Positions 27,093 to 36,120 of a stretch of 64,000 nt of DNA are shown in pieces. The translations under genes and the position numbers were made by a program. The stretch comes from Alkaliphilus peptidifermentans DSM 18978 (GTDB taxonomy: Bacteria; Bacillota; Clostridia; Peptostreptococcales; Natronincolaceae), in assembly GCF_900101495.1 (NCBI RefSeq), contig NZ_FMUS01000009.1:1-64000 (forward strand), read 5' to 3'. How positions within the stretch are numbered: the first letter of the stretch is position 1; every line of letters begins with the position of its first letter. The notes under the pieces were generated by a model. That model searched no databases and had not been told where the DNA came from. It worked only from the letters and a program-made list of their open reading frames with translations.

Positions 27093-28019
27093 TTACATTC
27101 CTTTAACAGCCTTTGCTATAGCCTCTGCTGTCAATCCATACTTCTCCAACAGCTCATCTGGTTTACCAGACTCACCAAAGGTATCGGCAGTTCCAATTCT
27201 CTTTAGAGGAACAGGACAGTTTTCAGAAATAACCTCTGCAACAGCAGAGCCTAATCCTCCAATTATGTTATGCTCTTCTACAGTTACTATTTTACCGGTT
27301 TCCTTAGCAGCTTTGATTATTAGCTCTTCATCAATGGGTTTTATTGTATGTATGTTAATTACCCTTGCATTAATTCCTTCTTGGGCTAATGCTTCACTTG
27401 CCTCTAGGGCTTTACTTACCATGATGCCTGTTGCAATAATTGTTATATCATTTCCATCCTTTAATGTAACTCCCTTGCCAATTTCAAATTGATAATCTTC
27501 ATCATTTATCACTGGTACATTGGGTCTTCCTAATCGAACATACACAGGACCATTCTTTTCAGCCACTGCAAATATAGCCTTTTTTGCCTCAATACCATCT
27601 GCTGGCACAATTACAGTCATATTAGGTATAGCCCGCATGCAGGCGATATCCTCTAGGGACTGATGGGAAGCTCCATCTTCTCCTACTGTTAGGCCAGAAT
27701 GAGTTGCACAGATTTTCACATTCAATTTAGGATAGGCTACTGAATTACGGATAATTTCGAAGGCTCTACCTGTGGCAAACATTGCAAAGGTGCTAGCAAA
27801 TGGGATTTTGCCAGCAGTTGCTAAGCCTGCTGCCATACCAATTAAATTTTGTTCTGCAATTCCAACATTAAAAAAACGATCTGGAAATTCTTTGCTAAAT
27901 CCATGGGTTTTTGTAGATTTTGATAAATCAGCATCTAATACTACAACATTTGGATTTTCTTTGCCAAGCTCTATTAAAGCATCACCGTATGCATCTCTAG
28001 TGGCAATTTTAATTGTCAT
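27093..28019 (-). CDS. Transketolase, C-terminal subunit
   Basis: 308 residues: the pyrimidine-binding and C-terminal domains of transketolase as a separate protein. It pairs with the N-terminal subunit to move two-carbon units between sugar phosphates in the pentose pathway. Seen: the catalytic Glu in VGIAEQNLIGMAAGLA (TPP activation), HSGLTVGEDGASHQ, and the C-terminal regulatory domain with [18 protein letters not shown]. Split transketolases are usual in Clostridia and archaea. The start overlaps the stop of the N-terminal subunit by one base. The last ~90 codons exist a second time at 24505-24788. Confidence 0.96.
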   Translation of the reverse strand: MTIKIATRDAYGDALIELGKENPNVVVLDADLSKSTKTHGFSKEFPDRFFNVGIAEQNLIGMAAGLATAGKIPFASTFAMFATGRAFEIIRNSVAYPKLNVKICATHSGLTVGEDGASHQSLEDIACMRAIPNMTVIVPADGIEAKKAIFAVAEKNGPVYVRLGRPNVPVINDEDYQFEIGKGVTLKDGNDITIIATGIMVSKALEASEALAQEGINARVINIHTIKPIDEELIIKAAKETGKIVTVEEHNIIGGLGSAVAEVISENCPVPLKRIGTADTFGESGKPDELLEKYGLTAEAIAKAVKGM

Positions 28020-28840
28020 TATAATACACCTCCCAGTTCTTCCAATGCTTTTTCTGCTTCTTCTTTTTTGGGAGCATTACCATGCCATCCAACCTGATTT
28101 TCCATAAAAGAAACGCCTTTTCCTTTAACAGTTTTAGCAATAATTACAGTTGGACTGTTTTTAGTATTTTTTGCTTCTTCAAAGGCTTTAATCAGTTCCT
28201 CAAAATCATGTCCATCACATTCAATGACATTCCAATTGAAGGCCTTAAACTTGTCAGCCAAGGGATTTATCCCCATAACCTCTTCATTTGGTCCATCTAT
28301 TTGAAGTCCATTATAATCAATTATGGCTGTTAAATTGTCAAGCTTGAAGTGAGCTGCTGCCATTGCTGCCTCCCAAACAAGACCCTCTTGAAGCTCTCCA
28401 TCACCCAGCAAAGCATATACCCTTGAGTCTCTTTTATCAAGTTTATTGGCAATTGCCATTCCACAGGAGGCAGAGAAACCTTGCCCCAATGAGCCAGTAG
28501 ACATTTCAACCCCTGGAGTACCCTTCATATCTGGATGTCCTTGAAGCATAGCATCTATTTTTCTTAGTTTTAAAAGCTCCTCCTTTGGAAAAAATCCTTT
28601 TTCCACTAAGGTTGCATATAATACAGGGGCACCATGTCCCTTTGAAAGAACAAATCGATCTCGGTCTTCCCATTTGGGGTTCTGAGGATCTGTTTTCATT
28701 ACATGAAAATAAAGCACGGTTAAAATATCTGCTGTTGATAAGGAGCCTCCGGGATGCCCAGAACCTGACTCTGCCAACATCTCTATAATACTTTTTCGAA
28801 TTGAAGTTGCCGTTTTCTTTAATGACTCATTCATTTTCAT
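28019..28840 (-). CDS. Transketolase, N-terminal (TPP-binding) subunit
   Basis: 273 residues: the TPP-binding half of transketolase. Seen: [14 protein letters not shown] near residue 25-38, [12 protein letters not shown], and the cofactor motif GDGELQEG followed by NGLQIDG, which holds the diphosphate and metal. GTCAGGAGGTAG lies 10-15 bases before the start; either ATG of MKMNESL may serve. It is translated with the C-terminal subunit, and both end at the strong terminator at 27027-27060. Confidence 0.96.
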   Translation of the reverse strand: MKMNESLKKTATSIRKSIIEMLAESGSGHPGGSLSTADILTVLYFHVMKTDPQNPKWEDRDRFVLSKGHGAPVLYATLVEKGFFPKEELLKLRKIDAMLQGHPDMKGTPGVEMSTGSLGQGFSASCGMAIANKLDKRDSRVYALLGDGELQEGLVWEAAMAAAHFKLDNLTAIIDYNGLQIDGPNEEVMGINPLADKFKAFNWNVIECDGHDFEELIKAFEEAKNTKNSPTVIIAKTVKGKGVSFMENQVGWHGNAPKKEEAEKALEELGGVL

Positions 28841-28915
28841 TCTTTTTTTCTACCTCCTGACGGTTATTTAAATTTCTTGATTTTACAATACCCCTATTAT
28901 TCGATGATGGGACTG

Positions 28916-29788
28916 TTAAGTTTTATTTATTTCTTTAAAGCCTTCACCTAGTACCTCATGGATTGTAGTTACCATAATAAAGGCCTTATCATCAATTTCA
29001 TGAACCAGCTTCTTAAGCTTTGCCACCTGAGCTCTATTTACAACACATAATAGTATATCCCGTTTAGTTCCAGTATACAAGCCTTTTCCTTCTAGGGCAG
29101 TTACTCCCCTTCCCAGCTCTTCCATTATTTTTTTTGCGATTTCATTAGGACTATTTGAAATAATGTAGAAGGCTTTTCCGTATCCAAGACCCTCAACTAT
29201 AAAATCAGCTACTTTTACTAATATGTACAAGGCGATAATGGAATATAATGAGGTTTCAATATTTTTTTCCACCAAACCTGCAGCAGCAACAATAATTAAA
29301 TCTAATACCATCATCAGCTTAGCTGTGCTAATTGAAGGAAAGTAGTGATTTAATATGGCACCGGCCAAATCAGTACCACCAGTTGTTCCTCCATATAAAA
29401 AAACCAAGCCTAGGCCAACCCCCATTATTACTCCTCCATAAATACTAGATAACAATAAGTCGCCTGTTATCATGGCTCCACTGCCAAATAAAATAATAAA
29501 CAGCCTGATAAAGCCTGATAAAGCAATGGTTGCATAGGCTGTCTTAATACCAAAAAGTTTACCAAGCACATAAATTCCTGTAATAAATAATGGTATGTTA
29601 AACAGCAAATTTGTAACATCAATCGGGATTCCTGTGATTTTTTGAATTAATATAGCAAGGCCAGTAACACCTCCTGGTGCAATGGTATTTGGTTCTAGAA
29701 AGAAAATAAGACTAATAGCCATTAAGGCACATCCTATAGTAATCCCTATATATTCCATAATTGTTTTGTTTTTTTTGCTTATCACCAT
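28916..29788 (-). CDS. YitT-family membrane protein with C-terminal DUF2179 domain
   Basis: 290 residues. About five to six membrane segments (residues 12-210), including the glycine-rich GGVIMGVGLGLVFLYGGTTGGTDL stretch typical of the family in two adjacent parts, then a cytoplasmic domain (about 225-285) with YTGTKRDILLCVVNR and ITTIHEVLGEGF-like ending. Function of YitT proteins is not established; the C-terminal domain is PII-like in shape and might bind a small ligand. GGGGGTATAGTAATA precedes the ATG. It may be cotranscribed with the polysaccharide genes upstream (29-base gap to the WecG/TagA-like gene). Confidence 0.9.
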   Translation of the reverse strand: MVISKKNKTIMEYIGITIGCALMAISLIFFLEPNTIAPGGVTGLAILIQKITGIPIDVTNLLFNIPLFITGIYVLGKLFGIKTAYATIALSGFIRLFIILFGSGAMITGDLLLSSIYGGVIMGVGLGLVFLYGGTTGGTDLAGAILNHYFPSISTAKLMMVLDLIIVAAAGLVEKNIETSLYSIIALYILVKVADFIVEGLGYGKAFYIISNSPNEIAKKIMEELGRGVTALEGKGLYTGTKRDILLCVVNRAQVAKLKKLVHEIDDKAFIMVTTIHEVLGEGFKEINKT

Positions 29789-29816
29789 TATTACTATACC
29801 CCCTATTTCTATACAA

Positions 29817-30536
29817 CTATCCTTTAATTAAAAATTCAACTAGAAATTTAGGGAGAAGAAGCATTCTCTTATATCTCTTAGGCTCTTTCATTAACCTATA
29901 AAACCATTCTAACCCTAATTTTTGATAAGCCATAGGTGCTCTTTTGGCAGTACCGGCATATATATCTACGCCACCGCCAAGTCCAATAGCTATTCTACAG
30001 TTTAATTTATCCTTATTATCATCAATCCAGATTTCCTGTCTTGGAGCACCTAAGCAGACAAATAGCACATCAGCCTTTGAGCTGTTTATGCTATTTATTA
30101 TTTCTTCATTTTCCTCTTGTTTAAAATACCCATGCTGGGTACCTGCTATTTTTATTCCATTATATTTATTTTCAATATTTTCTGCCGCTTTTTCCGGTAC
30201 GTCAGGTTTACCACCAAGAATAAATACTGATTTTTTGCTATTCCCACAATAGCTTAATAACCTATGGGTTAAATCTACACCTGTTACACGTTCCTTTAGA
30301 CCTAATCCCTTTAGTTTTGAAGCCATAATTAGCCCAATCCCATCAGGTACAACTAAATCTCCATCTTTCAATATATTCAATAGCCCTTCATCTGCTTGAG
30401 CCAACATAACTATTTCTGGATTAGGTGTGTAGACCTTCATAAGCTTATCTTGGTTTAAAAAGCCAATAAGAGCTTCCACTGCCTCATGTTGGCTTACAGC
30501 ATGAATTGGAACATTCAATATTTCAACCCTTTTCAA
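29817..30536 (-). CDS. WecG/TagA/CpsF-family N-acetylmannosaminyltransferase-like glycosyltransferase
   Basis: 239 residues from a TTG that follows GAGGGTGAATAAC; a GTG at 30545 would place the binding site too close. It starts right after the csaB stop. Seen: family motifs YTPNPEIVMLAQ, VVPDGIGLIMASKL, RVTGVDL, FILGGKPDV and VCLGAPRQEIWI, plus the GLGGGVDIYAG stretch. TagA adds ManNAc to lipid-linked GlcNAc in wall teichoic acid linkage-unit synthesis; WecG does so in enterobacterial antigen. Here the context points to a lipid-linked wall polymer. The C-terminal tail is short and basic, as in membrane-peripheral members. Confidence 0.92.
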   Translation of the reverse strand: MKRVEILNVPIHAVSQHEAVEALIGFLNQDKLMKVYTPNPEIVMLAQADEGLLNILKDGDLVVPDGIGLIMASKLKGLGLKERVTGVDLTHRLLSYCGNSKKSVFILGGKPDVPEKAAENIENKYNGIKIAGTQHGYFKQEENEEIINSINSSKADVLFVCLGAPRQEIWIDDNKDKLNCRIAIGLGGGVDIYAGTAKRAPMAYQKLGLEWFYRLMKEPKRYKRMLLLPKFLVEFLIKG

Positions 30537-30537
30537 G

Positions 30538-31626
30538 TTATTCACCCTCTTTAAAAATATCCATTAATACTTCTCTATTCATTTCTGATTTATGCTTCAT
30601 GCTTTCTTTAATTTTCTGTAGCTTTCCTGAATAGCTCTCCTTATTATTCAAGACACCTTCTATTGTAGTACATAAATGTATAAAATCTAAGTCCTTAACA
30701 TTACCACCGCTCTGCTGTCCAGCTATTTTTAGAAAGCTATTAATCTTGGGATCATATTCTAAACCAACCATTGGTACTAATGCAATAGCTGCAAAAACTA
30801 AGGAATGAAGTCTCATTCCAATCAGTAGATCAAACCTACTGATAATGCTTAATATTTCCTTCGGTAAGTATGGCTTTTCTATAACCTTCCCACTAGTTTC
30901 CATTAATTCTACTATTTCTAAAGATATTTTAACATCATCGGGGTATTGCATTGGAATAAAAACAATTTGGTAATTCATCTTATTTAGGTAGTCTGCAATT
31001 TTTGCTACTATCTGTTTATATTTATTTTCATCCTTCCAGCTCCGAACTGAAATACCTATTAGCTTTTTATCAGTAAGTAGTTCTTCACTTTCAAGTATCA
31101 AGTCGATATTTTTTTTATCTAGCAATTCCATACTAAAGGTAACATCTGCTGTAACAATAATGTTTTTATTTACACCAATTGATTTCATCAGCTCTTTAGC
31201 TTGAAAGTCTCTAACAGTAATGGCATCAACCTGATTTATAATATAAGCAGACATTTTTTTGTTTATGGCTTTATTGATGGGTCCAAAGCCATTTCCATAA
31301 AACATAACTTTTTTACCCATCTTTTTTGCTATATAAATTATAGCCAAATAGTACATTAATGAACGGCTACTGGTTACATCCTGAAGAACAGAGCCCCCTC
31401 CACTAATTACAACATCAGCCTCTTTAATAGCACGTATTATTTTACTAAAATCATTTCTACTAACAGCTCTAATATGATATTTCTCTTCTGTTTCCTTAGC
31501 CTTATAGCTTAGGGCAGTAATTTCAATATCACAGGAGCTTTGTTTTAATTGTTCAACTATAACCTCTAGTATGGCCTCATCTCCAGTGTTCTGAAAACCA
31601 TAATAGCCAAATAAAAAGACTTTCAT
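30538..31626 (-). CDS. csaB: Polysaccharide pyruvyltransferase CsaB
   Basis: 362 residues. CsaB puts pyruvate ketal groups on the secondary wall polymer, which is what S-layer-homology domains bind. Seen: N-terminal FLFGYYGFQNTGDEAIL, ISGGGSVLQDVTS in the first domain, and the C-terminal donor-site motifs GMRLHSLVFAAIALVPMVGLEYDPK (in two parts). AGGAAGAGTAGCTG precedes the ATG. Its presence suggests the cell carries SLH-anchored proteins, though none is in this window. It is tightly followed by the WecG/TagA-like gene. Confidence 0.93.
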   Translation of the reverse strand: MKVFLFGYYGFQNTGDEAILEVIVEQLKQSSCDIEITALSYKAKETEEKYHIRAVSRNDFSKIIRAIKEADVVISGGGSVLQDVTSSRSLMYYLAIIYIAKKMGKKVMFYGNGFGPINKAINKKMSAYIINQVDAITVRDFQAKELMKSIGVNKNIIVTADVTFSMELLDKKNIDLILESEELLTDKKLIGISVRSWKDENKYKQIVAKIADYLNKMNYQIVFIPMQYPDDVKISLEIVELMETSGKVIEKPYLPKEILSIISRFDLLIGMRLHSLVFAAIALVPMVGLEYDPKINSFLKIAGQQSGGNVKDLDFIHLCTTIEGVLNNKESYSGKLQKIKESMKHKSEMNREVLMDIFKEGE

Positions 31627-31668
31627 CAGCTACTCTTCCTCTCCCCACATGAAGTTTTCTTTAGTCAG

Positions 31669-32163
31669 TTATTGTGCTTGATCTTCAACAACAAATACTG
31701 TTGTATTAACCTCATATAGATTAGTGTAAACCTTTAAAGGCATTCCTACACGAATTTCTCTTGAGCCTATGATAATACTTCTATTGGTTATAGTACCAAA
31801 GCCCTTCACTGTAATAAGCATATCATATTTGCCAGGAATTTGTGACTTCACTATTTTACCGTCCTCTGTCTCTACAAGCTTTTCCGCTGCAGTAACCTGT
31901 TTATCAACTATTTCACCAAAAAATTGGTGGTTTTCTGAGAAATGAAGTCGATCACCTTCTTGGATAGCATTAGTAGTAACATTTCTCACATCATGGATAA
32001 AGATTTGAACTAGTACCTCAGATTGCTCTGAAATAGCTACTGGTTGATTGTTGGTATACCGTTGATATCCCCATGACAAGCCAAATATTAATACTATTAT
32101 AATTAGTATATCAAATATATTAATTTTTCCAAAAATTCTTCCCTTATTATCTATTAGCTTCAT
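31669..32163 (-). CDS. DUF4330-like membrane-anchored protein (first of two)
   Basis: 164 residues. Starts MKLIDNKGRIFGKINIFD, then one membrane segment (about 19-37), then an extracytoplasmic domain of about 120 residues rich in beta strands (DGKIVKSQIPGKYDMLITVKG). It is clearly related to the 163-residue protein at 38805-39296, which begins MKLIDENGRVFGKISWID. No enzymatic motif. It overlaps the upstream glycosyltransferase stop by 4 bases, so it is translated as part of the polysaccharide operon; a structural or export-assisting role is inference. Confidence 0.85.
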   Translation of the reverse strand: MKLIDNKGRIFGKINIFDILIIIVLIFGLSWGYQRYTNNQPVAISEQSEVLVQIFIHDVRNVTTNAIQEGDRLHFSENHQFFGEIVDKQVTAAEKLVETEDGKIVKSQIPGKYDMLITVKGFGTITNRSIIIGSREIRVGMPLKVYTNLYEVNTTVFVVEDQAQ

Positions 32164-33296
32164 CTTTTATCACCTCGTACCCTCAGCAATTTATGATACA
32201 CCTCTACAGTTTGACGTGCCATTTCCTCCACAGAATATAATTCCATTACTTTCTTTCGAAAAAAACTTCCCCGGTCCTTCACATCATTTTTAGGTAATTC
32301 TAGAATTTGTTTAACATCTTCAAATAACTGACTATCTGATTCAATTATCCCAATATTACGTCCTGTAAAATTTGTTTCCTGAGCCAAATGAAATTTATCT
32401 TCTGTGAGTATTCCTAAATAGCCTTCTCCACCTGCAAGAATAATTGATTTTTCCATAGCCATAGCCTCTATTGCTGTTCTACCAACTGCTATAACTACAT
32501 CAGCCATATTAAGTATGTTTGGTATATCAGTTCTTTTGCCTATAATTTTAATATAATGCTTATTGTTTTCTATTCCCTCAGCATGTTGCTTTATACTGTT
32601 TAAACCCTCTCCATCTCCAACGATAATTATTTCTATATCTTTAAAGTGATTTTTTAGCTTTGGAGCAATATCCACCACCATATTTGCAATGTCCACCAAT
32701 GGCCCTGTTAATCTGCTGATATAAACAACCTTTTTGCTGGTTTTTCTTAAGGCAAGCTCCTTTTCTATTTCATGGTGGTCTGCATCGGGATGAAACCTTT
32801 TCATATTGATGCCATTGGTTATAACTGTTATTTTGTCGGCATCAACATCGAAATGCCTTATTAGATGCTGCTTGGCATCATTACTTATTGCTATTATCTC
32901 GTCTCCCCAAAAAGTTAAGTGCTTCAAGGGCCATCTATAGGTAAACAGCGCATGGGAAGTTGACATAAAGGGTATTTTAAATCTTAAACTAACTAATTTA
33001 GAAATAAGAGCAGCTATTCTTCCATGTGTATGAATAATATCTGGTTGATATATTTTCACAGCATTATTAAAGCCATTAATGGAAGCAATGATATCCATAG
33101 GACTTTTACTATTTAATGGACATTCTACATGACTTATGTCATAGTTTTTTAACTCCTCGACATAAATACCTCCACTAGACATAACTATAGGTTGATGACC
33201 CATTTCCTTTAGCTGCTTTGCCAGTTCTGTAACATGGGTTTCCGCTCCACCAATATCCAGTCCAGTTGTTGGTAGAAGGATTTTTAATTTCTTCAT
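32160..33296 (-). CDS. Family 4 glycosyltransferase
   Basis: 378 residues, GT-B fold. N-terminal GGAETHVTELAKQLKEMGH (acceptor side) and C-terminal donor-site stretch with NILNMADVVIAVGRTAIEAMAME, where the usual E-x7-E region is partly changed (VAVGRTAIEAM). It probably builds an extracellular or wall polysaccharide on a lipid carrier at the inner face of the membrane; sugar specificity cannot be read. AGAAGGAGCG precedes the ATG. The gene begins a unit that continues into the DUF4330-like, csaB and WecG/TagA-like genes, with a terminator just upstream (33353-33380) from the neighbouring gene. Confidence 0.92.
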   Translation of the reverse strand: MKKLKILLPTTGLDIGGAETHVTELAKQLKEMGHQPIVMSSGGIYVEELKNYDISHVECPLNSKSPMDIIASINGFNNAVKIYQPDIIHTHGRIAALISKLVSLRFKIPFMSTSHALFTYRWPLKHLTFWGDEIIAISNDAKQHLIRHFDVDADKITVITNGINMKRFHPDADHHEIEKELALRKTSKKVVYISRLTGPLVDIANMVVDIAPKLKNHFKDIEIIIVGDGEGLNSIKQHAEGIENNKHYIKIIGKRTDIPNILNMADVVIAVGRTAIEAMAMEKSIILAGGEGYLGILTEDKFHLAQETNFTGRNIGIIESDSQLFEDVKQILELPKNDVKDRGSFFRKKVMELYSVEEMARQTVEVYHKLLRVRGDKR

Positions 33297-33352
33297 AAAG
33301 TAAACGCTCCTTCTATACTCATATAATCACTGTCTGATTTTTATTAAAAAAA

Positions 33353-33380
33353 GACTTCCATATTTCTATTGCGGGAAGTC
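33353..33380 (-). terminator. Terminator after the secreted 163-residue protein gene
   Basis: GACTTCC (33353-33359) and GGAAGTC (33374-33380) form a short stem; on the minus strand it is followed by TTTTTTT. It sits 24 bases past the stop codon and separates this gene from the downstream glycosyltransferase unit. Confidence 0.82.
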
Positions 33381-33403
33381 CTATAGGTTATCAAGTAACC
33401 ACT

Positions 33404-33895
33404 TTATTTCTGAATAGTATAAGATCCCTTAACCATTAATATAGCATCGGAGGTAGCCTTAACTCCTCTACCATCATCTCTTGGAATTATCAACAAGTGG
33501 TTTGTTGGTATAGCTTGATCCTTTCCTATATCATTACCATTTGTAACATTTGATAATCCACCCAGTTCACTAACAACAGCTAATGCTTTTCCACTTCTTA
33601 ATATTAGCTCTGTACCTTGTCCAGTAATAAGACTTTCACCATTTTTCAATTCCACAAGTTGAAAAGTACTACTGCTTTCACCTTGCTCACTTGTTCCTCC
33701 ACTGACATTGGCTAGCCTTTGGTCAACATAAAATTTGAACTGCTCTATTCTTTGTTCAACATATGATTGTGTTACTAAAGGATCTTCAGTTGATCCAGGC
33801 TCTGCTTGGTTTCCATAAACAATTTGTGCTATTAATAGCAAAAACCCTATAACTAGAATAGAGGTAGATATCCGTTTTCTTTGAGTATTCAGCAT
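33404..33895 (-). CDS. Exported conserved protein of unknown function
   Basis: 163 residues from the ATG behind CAAGGAGGAGTACAT; an upstream in-frame start at 33937 has no binding site. Signal peptide or anchor to about residue 27, a short helical linker (VEQRIEQFKFYVDQRL, probably coiled coil), a Ser/Gly-rich linker, then a beta-rich domain (about 72-163) with ELKNGESLITGQGTELILRS, LGGLSNVTNG and LLIIPRDDGRGVKATSD. I recall similar domains in other clostridial exported proteins but no function. A wall- or polymer-related role is suggested only by its neighbours. Confidence 0.75.
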   Translation of the reverse strand: MLNTQRKRISTSILVIGFLLLIAQIVYGNQAEPGSTEDPLVTQSYVEQRIEQFKFYVDQRLANVSGGTSEQGESSSTFQLVELKNGESLITGQGTELILRSGKALAVVSELGGLSNVTNGNDIGKDQAIPTNHLLIIPRDDGRGVKATSDAILMVKGSYTIQK

Positions 33896-34001
33896 ATGTA
33901 CTCCTCCTTGATTTATCGTCAGTTCAAATAAGACCATTTGTTTTTATTATTATACTATACTATTTAATATAATTAAAGATTTTCATTTTACAGCTATGTT
34001 T

Positions 34002-34913
34002 CTATTTAATTACATTTTCAAGCTTTTTACTATAGTTTAATTTTTTATAATACCCCTGTAAAAATCCTAGCAGAAGATTATATCTATTACTAAGCTGTCT
34101 AAACTGCTTATATGAAAAACCTTCTTTTATAAGAATTTTATCGGCTTCTTGAATTTGCTGAAGATTAGCCTTTATGAAGATTTCTGCTGCACTGTTATCT
34201 TTTACCAGCTGCCCCTTCATGCGATTCAATAGTATAAATCCATCAAAAGCCATAGATTCTTGAGTCTTAAATTCCTCCATAAGCTTAATTTTTTGCTGTA
34301 GTTGTTCTTCATCCAGGATAGAAACCTCATTTATTAGCCTCGGAATTATAGGGCAGTTTATTTCATACATATATAAGTTACTAAAATTAGGATTCCATTT
34401 GTTTAATACACTAATAAAATTTCTGGTAGTTTCCACATGATCACTATGGGCATCTATTAAAAAGGGTGCATAAATAATTTCGGGATTTACCATATCTAAA
34501 ATATCATAAAGGCGCCTTTGTAGCTCTTCTGATGGCTGTATACTACCATCTGGCTCTTCCATAAAGTATATTTCCTTAATACCGATTTGATCTTGTATTC
34601 TTTTTGCTTCCTCTTTTCTAGCTCTTATAATCTGTTCTTTAGGTAACTCTGTATTACTGCCGCTCCCATCGGTTATATATACACAATGGATGGAGCTTCC
34701 CTTCTCAGCATGCTTAATAAGTGTCCCTCCCAGACCAATTGTTTCATCATCCACATGGGGGGCTAAAACCAATACCTTGCAACTATTAATTTGAAACATA
34801 TTTTCTTTGACTATTACCCTTCTACTACTCCATCGATAATAGCTCCATAATACTATATGGTTCATCAAAGTTAGTGGATATTTTAGTATTGCCTTTATAA
34901 TACGCTTTGCCAT
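34002..34913 (-). CDS. PIG-L-family deacetylase
   Basis: 303 residues from an ATG 9 bases after AAAGGA; in-frame starts further up (TTG at 34946) lie inside the preceding gene. An N-terminal hydrophobic/basic segment could attach it to the membrane. The zinc-site motifs are intact: APHVDDE near residue 50 (family AHPDDE) and HSDHVETTR in the middle. Members remove N-acetyl groups from GlcNAc-type sugars on lipid or small-molecule carriers. Within the polysaccharide cluster it likely deacetylates a lipid-linked sugar; the substrate is inferred only from context. Confidence 0.9.
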   Translation of the reverse strand: MAKRIIKAILKYPLTLMNHIVLWSYYRWSSRRVIVKENMFQINSCKVLVLAPHVDDETIGLGGTLIKHAEKGSSIHCVYITDGSGSNTELPKEQIIRARKEEAKRIQDQIGIKEIYFMEEPDGSIQPSEELQRRLYDILDMVNPEIIYAPFLIDAHSDHVETTRNFISVLNKWNPNFSNLYMYEINCPIIPRLINEVSILDEEQLQQKIKLMEEFKTQESMAFDGFILLNRMKGQLVKDNSAAEIFIKANLQQIQEADKILIKEGFSYKQFRQLSNRYNLLLGFLQGYYKKLNYSKKLENVIK

Positions 34914-34926
34914 CTTCCTCATTCCT

Positions 34927-35982
34927 TTAATAGGTATCGGTTTCAATTGGCATCAGATACCAGTTATTTTTTTTATATAATTCTTGACTTAGCTTCTCAT
35001 CAAATGACTTTACTGCAAAGGGAATACATCCCCTTGATTTGATAAATCCTGCCTTTTTTAATTCTTTTGTATGTGACATGTGGTCTAGCCCCCATGCTGA
35101 AGCAAAGTCAACCTTGTTTTCATTAAAATATTCAGTAGCCTGATATAGTAATTGATCAATAGTTTCAATATCCAATGCGACCAAATCTACAATAGTTCCC
35201 ACCTTCATAAGGTACTTACCTTTAACTTTTTTTTCTTCAATTTTTAATACAATATAACCCTTTAGATTATTTTCTGTAGCACTAAATACTTGATATTCAA
35301 TATCCGGATGATTTCTAATTCTCCAATTTAAATAATTGCTACTGCGTATTGATAGATTAGAATACATATCTTTATATTTGTCCCATAGCTCATCAAAGCT
35401 GCTATCAAATTCATTTACCTTTTTAATATCATATGTTAGCCTTTTCTTTATCTTACTTCTTTTAATTATTTTAAGAAAGGCTGTTAATGGTTGAGATAAG
35501 AGCCTTGCTAATCCTTGATTTTTTATAAATATTGAGGCAAAGGAATTAACATTATAAATTTGAATATATACAGGTATATTACATACTAAAGTGCCACCCA
35601 ATTTTCTAATAATCCCCTCTAAGGTGGAGGGGCTTGGGAAGCTATATCTAAAAGGGATATTTCTTTCCATTCCTAATTCATAGGAGTAAAGGGATAGTTT
35701 TTCATAATATCCCCTTCTACGATGATTTTTATGGATCATTGCATCGATGGATTGCCCCCCCATTATATTATGATCACCAATTTTCATCAGTGAGGGCAGA
35801 AGGGTACATTGTCCAATAATGTGTTTATCCTCCTCTGCCAAAGCTATGATTGAAGTATTAAAAGGATTATCTCTAAATTTCCAGTACCAATGCTCCATAC
35901 TTCTATTCATATTAAAGGTACTATTGAATAGCTCCAGTATTTGATTTTCATCACCAATTTTATACTCTCGAACTAAGGACAT
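34927..35982 (-). CDS. GNAT-fold acetyltransferase-like protein
   Basis: 351 residues from the ATG behind GAGGGAAAAAG; the upstream ATG at 36012 lacks a site. Residues 1-110 show a GNAT fold: REYKIGDENQILELFN at the start and the acetyl-CoA loop region with MIHKNHRRRGYYEKLSLYSY. A second, weaker GNAT-like half follows (about 190-340), so it resembles the double-domain Eis or FemX-like layout. Neighbours (PIG-L deacetylase, glycosyltransferases) suggest acylation of an amino sugar freed by the deacetylase. That pairing is inference. Confidence 0.8.
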   Translation of the reverse strand: MSLVREYKIGDENQILELFNSTFNMNRSMEHWYWKFRDNPFNTSIIALAEEDKHIIGQCTLLPSLMKIGDHNIMGGQSIDAMIHKNHRRRGYYEKLSLYSYELGMERNIPFRYSFPSPSTLEGIIRKLGGTLVCNIPVYIQIYNVNSFASIFIKNQGLARLLSQPLTAFLKIIKRSKIKKRLTYDIKKVNEFDSSFDELWDKYKDMYSNLSIRSSNYLNWRIRNHPDIEYQVFSATENNLKGYIVLKIEEKKVKGKYLMKVGTIVDLVALDIETIDQLLYQATEYFNENKVDFASAWGLDHMSHTKELKKAGFIKSRGCIPFAVKSFDEKLSQELYKKNNWYLMPIETDTY

Positions 35983-36120
35983 CTTTTTCCCTCTATTCTT
36001 TATAGAATACACCTATACATCACTTAATAACTAATAATATAGTTTAGAGCACAGGGCGCTGTAATTGATCACGAATCTAAAATTTTAAAATGCTAGAGTT
36101 TGATTGACTTATTCAACAAA

